From Lysobacteraceae bacterium PS02065 (GTDB lineage: Bacteria; Pseudomonadota; Gammaproteobacteria; Xanthomonadales; Rhodanobacteraceae): a DNA stretch of 64,000 bases. The stretch spans positions 62,001 to 126,000 of the forward strand of contig JASCPI010000006.1 of NCBI GenBank assembly GCA_029959555.1, read 5' to 3'. Shown piece by piece: positions 57,675 through 64,000 of the stretch (position 1 is its first letter; the number at the start of each line of letters is the position of its first letter). A program made the translations under genes and the position numbers. Below the pieces are notes generated by a model that was not told where the DNA came from, did not search any database, and was given only the letters and a program-made list of their open reading frames with translations.

Positions 57675-58154
57675 TCAGCCGATCGCGGCGAGCACCGCTT
57701 CGGCCGAGGACACCTTGAACTCGCCCGGCGCCTCGACCGCGAGGTGCTTCACGACGCCGTCCTCGGCGTAGAGCGCGAAGCGACGCGCACGCAGGCCCAT
57801 GCCGAATGCGCTCGCATCGAACTCGAGGCCGAGCAGCGAGGCGAACGCGCCGTTGCCGTCGGCAAGCATGGTCAGCGAGGCGGGCACGTTCTGGCTCTTG
57901 GCCCAGGCGTCCATGACGAACGCGTCGTTCACGGACATGCAGGCGACGTCGATGCCGCGGGCTTGGAATTCCGGCAGCTGTTCCGCATATCCGGGCAGGT
58001 GCCGCGCCGAGCACGTCGGCGTGAACGCACCGGGCACCGAGAACAGCACCACCTTGCGCCCCGCGAACAGCTCGTCGGTCGTGACGGGCTGCACGCCGTC
58101 GCGCAGCGTGTTCAGGATGGCCGCGGGAATGCGGTCGCCGATCTGGATCGTCAT
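57675..58154 (-). CDS. Prx5-type peroxiredoxin
   Basis: 159 residues, thiol peroxidase of the AhpC/TSA superfamily that reduces H2O2 and organic peroxides. Peroxidatic Cys48 in VPGAFTPTCSARHLPGY, the exact Prx5 signature; a second cysteine at 72 (VACMSVND) is the commonly conserved structural position. No third cysteine that would act as an obvious resolving residue near the C-terminus is present, so a 1-Cys mechanism with external thiol (glutathione/glutaredoxin) is likely. Divergent from hsp20 with 128 bases between starts; both are stress genes. Confidence 0.93.
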   Translation of the reverse strand: MTIQIGDRIPAAILNTLRDGVQPVTTDELFAGRKVVLFSVPGAFTPTCSARHLPGYAEQLPEFQARGIDVACMSVNDAFVMDAWAKSQNVPASLTMLADGNGAFASLLGLEFDASAFGMGLRARRFALYAEDGVVKHLAVEAPGEFKVSSAEAVLAAIG

Positions 58155-58201
58155 TGCGGATGTCTCCGGGAAGGTCGTGCGAAGAAGTGGAAAAGGCGGC
58201 C

Positions 58202-58228
58202 CTTGAAACCCGTTTGGCCGTCCATACG
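58202..58228 (+). promoter_or_regulatory. Sigma-32-type heat-shock promoter of hsp20
   Basis: CTTGAAA (58202-58208), a 13-base spacer, then CCATACG (58222-58228). This matches the CTTGAAA-N11-15-CCCATnT consensus of RpoH closely and is 55 bases before the hsp20 ATG. Confidence 0.7.
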
Positions 58229-58282
58229 TTTCTGGTCATCGCGGCGCCGCCGGTGCCGCAACCCCATCCAGGAGTGTACCGA

Positions 58283-58729
58283 ATGAGCATTGCCCGCCAC
58301 ACCGCGTGGAACGTCAACCGCGGCATCCAGCGCGACCTGCGCCACGTCTTCGAGCGTTTCCTCGGCCAGGACGACGGCGACGCGTCCAACGTGGTGACGA
58401 GCCAGTGGGCGCCGCGCGTGGACATCCGCGAAGACGAGAATCGCTTCGTGATCCTCGCCGATATCCCCGGCGTCGACGCGAGCGCGATCGAGATCAACAT
58501 GGACAAGGGCATCCTGTCCATCAAGGGCGAGCGCAAGGCCGAAACAGGCGAGAGCAGCGGCACGTTCACGCGCGTCGAGCGTTCGCAGGGTGCGTTCCAC
58601 CGCCGTTTCGCGCTGCCCGACAGCGCCGACGCGGAGACGATCACCGCGACGGGCCGCAACGGCGTCCTCGAGATCTCGATCCCGAAGAAGCCCGAAACCA
58701 CGCCGCGCCGGATTACCATCAACGCCTGA
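58283..58729 (+). CDS. Hsp20/alpha-crystallin small heat-shock protein
   Basis: 148 residues, ATP-independent holdase that keeps unfolded proteins soluble. ATG 58283 follows an AGGAG site. Alpha-crystallin domain about 42-140: WAPRVDIREDENRFVILADI, PGVDASAIEINMDKGILSIKGER, and the late NGVLEISIPKK motif (the conserved G-V-L strand). C-terminal extension with ITI, an I-x-I type motif used for oligomer assembly. Expressed from a sigma-32-like promoter; a strong terminator follows 27 bases after the stop. Confidence 0.95.
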   Translation: MSIARHTAWNVNRGIQRDLRHVFERFLGQDDGDASNVVTSQWAPRVDIREDENRFVILADIPGVDASAIEINMDKGILSIKGERKAETGESSGTFTRVERSQGAFHRRFALPDSADAETITATGRNGVLEISIPKKPETTPRRITINA

Positions 58730-58756
58730 TCCGCGGGCGCACGTTCCCGGCCATGC

Positions 58757-58798
58757 CGGCCTGCGGCGAGCGCGACTCGCCGCAGGCCGTTTTCTTTT
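58757..58798 (+). terminator. Strong terminator between hsp20 and cbpA
   Basis: Perfect 14 base-pair stem (CGGCCTGCGGCGAG and complement), 5-base loop, then TTTTCTTTT. It ends 16 bases before the cbpA ATG, leaving no room for a promoter between terminator and cbpA. Confidence 0.9.
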
Positions 58799-58814
58799 CC
58801 GGACAAGCCAACGC

Positions 58815-59714
58815 ATGCAGTTCAAGGACTACTACGACATCCTCGGCGTGAAGCCCGATGCCAGCGACGCCGACATCAAGTCGGCGTACCGCCGGCTCGT
58901 GCGCAAGTACCATCCCGACGTCAGCAAGGAAGCCGGCGCCGAGGACAAGATCAAGTCGATCAACGAGGCCTACGAGGCCCTCAAGGACGGCGAGCGGCGC
59001 CGTTCCTACGACGAGTTGCGCGCGGGCGGCTACCGCGCCGGCGACGATTTCCGTCCACCGCCGAACTGGCAGGGTGGCCGCGGCGGCTTCGATCCGCGTG
59101 GTGACGGTGGCGCCGATTTCAGCGACTTCTTCGAATCGCTGTTCGGACGCGGCAGCGCGCGCGGGGCGGGCAGGGCAGGCCCACGTCGCGGGGCCGACAT
59201 GCAGGCCCGCATCCACATCGACCTCGCGACCGCGTTCGCGGGCGGCCGCGAGCGCATCGCGCTGCGCGACGCCACGGGCGACCGCACACTCGAGGTCAAG
59301 ATCCCGGCCGGTATCGAGCCGGGGCGGCAGATCCGCCTCGGCGGGCAAGGCCATCCCGGCTCGGGCGGCGGTCCTTCCGGCGACCTGCTGCTCGAAGTCG
59401 CGTTCCGCGAGGATCCGCGCATGCGCCTGGAAGGCCGCGACGTGATCGCGACGTTGCCGATCGCGCCGTGGGAAGCCGCGCTCGGCGCGACGGTCAAGGT
59501 GCCGACGCTCGCGGGCGAAGTGGAGCTGCGCATCCCGGCGGGCTCGGACGGCGGCAAGCGCCTGCGCCTGCGCGGGCGGGGTTGGCCCGGCACGACGGCC
59601 GGCGACCAGATCGTCGTGCTCGAGATCCGCACGCCACGCGCCGAGAACGACGAGCAGCGCGCGCTCTACGAGCAGATGGCCAAGGTGTTCGCGTTCGATC
59701 CGCGCCATCCGTGA
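58815..59714 (+). CDS. cbpA: DnaJ-class co-chaperone CbpA
   Basis: 299 residues. J domain (1-70) with DYYDILGVKPDASDADIKSA and the HPD motif in KYHPDVSKE that stimulates DnaK. A Gly/Phe-rich linker (about 75-125, GGRGGFDPRGDGGADFSDFF) follows, then two beta-sandwich substrate domains without the four zinc-finger CxxCxGxG repeats of DnaJ, which identifies it as CbpA/DjlA-like class II rather than DnaJ. C-terminal GKRLRLRGRGWPG and GDQIVVLEI are typical. Sits behind hsp20 and its terminator. The start region has GGACAAGC but only a modest ribosome-binding site. Its stop codon lies in the loop of a perfect palindrome. Confidence 0.93.
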   Translation: MQFKDYYDILGVKPDASDADIKSAYRRLVRKYHPDVSKEAGAEDKIKSINEAYEALKDGERRRSYDELRAGGYRAGDDFRPPPNWQGGRGGFDPRGDGGADFSDFFESLFGRGSARGAGRAGPRRGADMQARIHIDLATAFAGGRERIALRDATGDRTLEVKIPAGIEPGRQIRLGGQGHPGSGGGPSGDLLLEVAFREDPRMRLEGRDVIATLPIAPWEAALGATVKVPTLAGEVELRIPAGSDGGKRLRLRGRGWPGTTAGDQIVVLEIRTPRAENDEQRALYEQMAKVFAFDPRHP

Positions 59715-59725
59715 CGGATGGCGCG
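59701..59725. terminator. Perfect palindrome across the cbpA stop codon
   Basis: Eleven-base arms (CGCGCCATCCG and complement) around a TGA loop that is the cbpA stop codon itself. It lies between convergent cbpA and pilH, 4 bases from the pilH stop, so it may mark both transcript ends. There is no T-run. Confidence 0.5.
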
Positions 59726-59729
59726 CCGC

Positions 59730-60098
59730 TCAGTGGCGCGGCAGGTAGTCGTTGATGGCCTTGGTGAGCTCGCCTTCGTTGACCGGCTTGGTCACGTAGG
59801 TCTTGGCGCCCTGGCGCATGCCCCACACGCGATCGGTTTCCTGGTCCTTGGTGGTGACGAGGATGATCGGGATGTGGCTGGTCTTCGGGTCCTTGGCGAG
59901 CGTGCGCGTCGCCTGGAAGCCGTTGAGGTTCGGCATCACCACGTCCATGAGGATGAGGTCGGGCAGCTCGCGCTTGGCGGATTCGACGCCGGCGGCGCCG
60001 TCCTCGGCCGTGATCACCTCATGACCGAGTTTCTCGGTGATGCGCTTGAGGCCGATCAGCTGGGACGGCGAATCGTCGACGATCAGTACGCGCGCCAT
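59730..60098 (-). CDS. pilH: PilH-type single-domain response regulator
   Basis: 122 residues from ATG 60098. A CheY-like receiver with no output domain. Start MARVLIVDDSPSQL, phosphoacceptor Asp52 in LILMDVVMPNLNGFQATR, Thr/Ser at 82-83 in LVTTKDQETDRVWGMRQGAK and Lys104 in YVTKPV. The run KDQETD-VWG-RQGA is specific to PilH, the twitching-motility regulator of the Pil-Chp system. The usual pilG-pilI-pilJ genes are not next to it, so it stands alone, convergent with cbpA. Residues upstream of 60098 in frame are not conserved. Confidence 0.88.
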   Translation of the reverse strand: MARVLIVDDSPSQLIGLKRITEKLGHEVITAEDGAAGVESAKRELPDLILMDVVMPNLNGFQATRTLAKDPKTSHIPIILVTTKDQETDRVWGMRQGAKTYVTKPVNEGELTKAINDYLPRH

Positions 60099-60138
60099 GG
60101 TCTGTCTCGCAATCCCCGGGTGCCGGTGTGGCCACGGC

Positions 60139-60144
60139 ATTCTA
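60139..60144 (-). promoter_or_regulatory. Candidate -10 box of pilH
   Basis: TAGAAT on the minus strand (five of six matches to TATAAT), preceded by TGAT, 41 bases before the ATG. Confidence 0.4.
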
Positions 60145-60177
60145 ATCACATCGTCGACGCGACGGCCAGCGCGTGCA

Positions 60178-61176
60178 TCACGCCACGCGCACCACGGTGC
60201 GGCCGAACGAGCCGCCCGCGAGCATCGCGTCGAACACGCCGGGAAGTCCGTCGAGATCGACCTCGCGTGTCGCGATCGTGTCCAGATGTGCAGGTTTCCA
60301 TTCGTCGGCCAGAAGCTGCCAGATATCGTCGCGGATCGCGCGCGCGGTGCCGGCCGAGGCGATGCCGAGCAGGCTGATGCCGCGGATGATGAAAGGCATC
60401 ACCGTGCTCGCGAGCTCGATGCCGGACGCATTGCCGCAGCTCGCGATGTTGCCGTACGGCTTGATCACGCGGGTCAGGCCCGCGAGCATCTCGCCGCCGA
60501 CGTTGTCGATCGCGCCGGCCCAGTGCGCGGCCTCGAGCGGGCGCTGGCCCCAGTGCAGCTCGGTGCGCGCGATGCACTGCTTCGCGCCGAGCGCGATGAG
60601 CGCGTCGAACTGTTCGACCTTCCCGGTGATCGCGTGGGCGTCGTAGCCGGCGCGCGTGAGGATGTCGATCGCGAGCATGCCGACGCCGCCGGTCGCGCCG
60701 GTCACGACGACCGGTCCCATGTCCGGCGTCTGTCCGTTCTGGCGCATGCGGTACAGCGACAGCGCCGCCGTGAAGCCGGCCGTGCCAAGGATCATCGCCT
60801 CGCGCAGCGTGAGGCCGGCCGGCAGCGGGATCGTCCACTTCGCGTCGAGGCGCGCGTACTGGGCGTAACCGCCGTCGCGCACTTCGGAAAGGCCACTGCC
60901 GGTGCACAGCACCTGATCGCCTTCCTTGAACGCGGGGTCGGTCGACGCGGCGACGTAGCCGGCCACGTCGATGCCGCCGTTGAGCGGATGACGGCGCAGG
61001 ATCTTGCCCTTGCCGGTGCCCGCGAGCGCGTCCTTGTAGTTGACCGACGAGTACGCGACCTTGACGAGCACCTCGCCCGGCGTGAGCTCGTCGACGCCCA
61101 TGTCCTGCAGCACGCCGCGATAGCCGGCGTCGTCGTCGTGGATGCGGAAGGCGCGGAACGGCGTGGCGTGGCTCAT
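60178..61176 (-). CDS. acuI: YhdH/AcuI-family quinone-type oxidoreductase (acrylyl-CoA reductase)
   Basis: 332 residues from ATG 61176. Zinc-independent medium-chain dehydrogenase/reductase; family members reduce acryloyl-CoA with NADPH. GroES-like N-terminal part with VAYSSVNYKDALAGTGKG (the SSVNYKD motif is diagnostic for YhdH/AcuI), NPLNG-type HPLNGGIDVAGYV, NADPH-binding GATGGVGMLAIDIL, and the late segment IKPYGNIASCGNASGIEL. No zinc-ligand cluster. It protects cells from acrylate/acryloyl-CoA in other bacteria. Stands alone between pilH and lpdA on the same strand; the frame is open further upstream but not conserved there. Confidence 0.85.
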   Translation of the reverse strand: MSHATPFRAFRIHDDDAGYRGVLQDMGVDELTPGEVLVKVAYSSVNYKDALAGTGKGKILRRHPLNGGIDVAGYVAASTDPAFKEGDQVLCTGSGLSEVRDGGYAQYARLDAKWTIPLPAGLTLREAMILGTAGFTAALSLYRMRQNGQTPDMGPVVVTGATGGVGMLAIDILTRAGYDAHAITGKVEQFDALIALGAKQCIARTELHWGQRPLEAAHWAGAIDNVGGEMLAGLTRVIKPYGNIASCGNASGIELASTVMPFIIRGISLLGIASAGTARAIRDDIWQLLADEWKPAHLDTIATREVDLDGLPGVFDAMLAGGSFGRTVVRVA

Positions 61177-61346
61177 GCGGTCGGACCTCGTGTCGATGGC
61201 GTGCGGCGGCTGGGCCGGGCACACGGAGCGTCGAGCATAGGGCGCCACGCGGCCGCTGCCATACGACGATCGTCAGGAGGGCCGCGGTGCCGCGCGACAG
61301 GCGGGGAACAACGCGGCCGGTCGACCCTCGACCGGCCGCGCAGGCG

Positions 61347-62768
61347 TCAGTTGGCCTTGTGGATCGCGCGCTTGTCGACCGCCATCGCGGCGTCGTGCAC
61401 GGCCTCGGAGAGGCTCGGGTGGGCGTGGCAGATGCGTGCGAGGTCCTCGGCGGAGCCCTTGAACTCCATCGCGAGCACGCCTTCGTGGACGAGCTCGGAA
61501 ACGTTCGCGCCGACCAGGTGCATGCCGAGGATGCGATCGGTCTCGGCGTGCGCGAGCACCTTCACGAAACCGGCCGGCTCGGCCATCGCGACCGCGCGAC
61601 CGACCGCCGCGAACGGGAAGCTGCCGGCCTTGTACGGTACGCCGTCGGCCTTGAGCTGCTCCTCGGTCTTGCCGACCCAGGCGATCTCGGGCTCGGTGTA
61701 GATGACCCACGGGATCGTGTCGAAGTTGACGTGGCCCGGCAGGCCGGCGATGAGCTCGGCCACGGCGATGCCTTCCTCGAAGCCCTTGTGCGCGAGCATC
61801 GGGCCGCGCACGCAATCGCCGACCGCCCAGATGCCGTCGACGCCGGTGTGGCAATGCGCGTCGACCTCGATCATGCCGCGCGCATCGAGCTTAACGCCCG
61901 TACCTTCGGCAAGGAGGTTCTTCGTGGCGGCGCGACGGCCGACCGCGACCAGCAGCTTGTCGACGACGATCGTCTGCTCGCCTTTCTCGTCGGCGTAGGT
62001 GACGTGCACGCCGTCCTTCTTGACCTCGGTCGTGCTGACCTTGGCACCGAGGCGGATGTCGAGCTTCTGCTTCTTGAACTCGCGCGCCGAGACCTTGCCG
62101 ACTTCGGCATCGGCCGCGGCGAGGAAGGTCGGCAGCGCCTCGAGGATCGTCACCTCGGCGCCGAGGCGGTTCCACACGCTGCCGAGCTCGAGGCCGATCA
62201 CGCCCGCGCCGATCACGCCGAGGCGCTTTGGCACCGCGGTGAAGTCGAGCGCGCCGACGTTGTCGACGATGTGCTCGCCGAACTTCGCGAACGGCAGTTC
62301 GATGGAATCGGAGCCCGCGGCGAGGATGATGTTGGTCGCGGTCAGTTCGATCTCGCCGCCCTCGTGCTGGGCGACCTTGACGACCTTGTTCGGGTGCAGC
62401 ACGGCGAAGCCGTAGTACGGCGTGATCTTGTTGGCCTTGAACAGCGAGGCGATGCCGCCCGTGAACTGTTTGACGATCTTGTCCTTGCGGCCGACCATCG
62501 TGCCGACGTCGATCGCGGCGTCCTTGGTCGTGATGCCGTGCTCGCCGAAGATGTGGCCGAGGTTCCAGAACTGGCGCGACGAATCGAGCAGCGCCTTGGA
62601 CGGGATGCAGCCGACGCGCAGGCAGGTGCCGCCGAGCGCGGGCTTGCCGTCCTTGCCGAGCGCGGCGTCGATGCACGCGACCTTCATGCCGAGCTGGGCG
62701 GCGCGGATCGCCGCGTGGTAGCCGGCAGGACCGGCGCCGATGACGATGACGTCGAACTTTTCGCTCAT
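61347..62768 (-). CDS. lpdA: Dihydrolipoyl dehydrogenase (E3)
   Basis: 473 residues. FAD flavoprotein that re-oxidises dihydrolipoamide of 2-oxo-acid dehydrogenase complexes using NAD+. FAD site VIGAGPAGYHAAIRAAQLG; redox-active disulphide in GGTCLRVGCIPSKALLDSS; NAD site GVIGAGVIGLELGSVWNRLG; second FAD motif AVGDCVRGPMLAHKG; catalytic His-Glu in the C-terminal CHAHPSLSEAVHDA. Directly downstream of sucB, so most likely E3 of the 2-oxoglutarate dehydrogenase complex, perhaps shared with pyruvate dehydrogenase. The 92-base gap to sucB contains GC-rich hairpins (CCGCGCG/CGCGCGG near 62801-62818 and GCCGCG/CGCGGC near 62827-62846) that may adjust relative expression. Confidence 0.96.
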   Translation of the reverse strand: MSEKFDVIVIGAGPAGYHAAIRAAQLGMKVACIDAALGKDGKPALGGTCLRVGCIPSKALLDSSRQFWNLGHIFGEHGITTKDAAIDVGTMVGRKDKIVKQFTGGIASLFKANKITPYYGFAVLHPNKVVKVAQHEGGEIELTATNIILAAGSDSIELPFAKFGEHIVDNVGALDFTAVPKRLGVIGAGVIGLELGSVWNRLGAEVTILEALPTFLAAADAEVGKVSAREFKKQKLDIRLGAKVSTTEVKKDGVHVTYADEKGEQTIVVDKLLVAVGRRAATKNLLAEGTGVKLDARGMIEVDAHCHTGVDGIWAVGDCVRGPMLAHKGFEEGIAVAELIAGLPGHVNFDTIPWVIYTEPEIAWVGKTEEQLKADGVPYKAGSFPFAAVGRAVAMAEPAGFVKVLAHAETDRILGMHLVGANVSELVHEGVLAMEFKGSAEDLARICHAHPSLSEAVHDAAMAVDKRAIHKAN

Positions 62769-62860
62769 TGCGTTCGCTCACATGTTGCGTGACGGGGCCG
62801 CGCGCCGACGCGCGGCGAAGGCGCGGGGCCGCGACCGAGCGCGGCCCGCGCGGCGTGGCC

Positions 62861-64000
<1,140 letters not shown>

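Overview
This looks like a chromosomal stretch from a GC-rich gammaproteobacterium of the order Lysobacterales (Xanthomonadales); family and genus cannot be fixed from the sequence alone. The indicators are the MurL-MurD2 pair that replaces the usual D-glutamate route in Xanthomonas-type bacteria, a PilH-type regulator, a secreted lipase beside a DUF4785-type protein, and many secreted proteins with similar C-terminal tails. I see no rRNA, tRNA, CRISPR array, prophage or insertion-sequence transposase. Most of the window is ordinary housekeeping DNA interrupted by three blocks of lineage-specific secreted or membrane proteins.

Layout. 1-2485: murL (5' end outside the window) and murD2. 2486-2901: two inverted pairs of a palindromic repeat. 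2902-7430: ispB, an XdhC-family gene, ssb and mgtE. 7482-14485: two paralogous secreted beta-propeller proteins and a family 2 glycosyltransferase. 14648-16740: DUF4785-like protein and secreted lipase-like hydrolase, divergent from a three-gene operon (17151-23942) of transglutaminase-DUF2126, circularly permuted ATP-grasp/alpha-E and a second transglutaminase. 24068-27471: yajC-secD-secF. 27537-33753: pseudouridine synthase, small secreted protein, kbl, secreted agmatine/peptidylarginine deiminase-like enzyme, and two secreted proteins of unknown function.

33754-35025 is a 1.3 kb stretch with no convincing gene. It leads into a 1484-residue secreted protein with eight tandem repeats of 136-138 residues (35026-39480). 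39645-45123: mtnA, then a surface-glycan-like block in which a GtrA flippase and a DPM1-like glycosyltransferase are flanked by two paralogous integral membrane proteins. 45364-47967: gyrA. 48597-53588: TetR, membrane-fusion protein and RND pump operon. 53834-57664: ferric iron ABC importer. 57675-60098: peroxiredoxin, hsp20, cbpA and pilH. 60178-64000: acrylyl-CoA reductase-like enzyme, lpdA and the 3' part of sucB.

The parts most worth a second look are: the eight-repeat secreted protein with its alternating A/B repeat types and recent duplications; a short hydrophobic-x-x-x-F-[DE] tail shared by several secreted proteins; the transglutaminase/ATP-grasp operon facing a lipase across an inverted repeat; the paired membrane proteins around GtrA; and a sigma-32-like promoter on hsp20 with a strong terminator squeezed just before cbpA.
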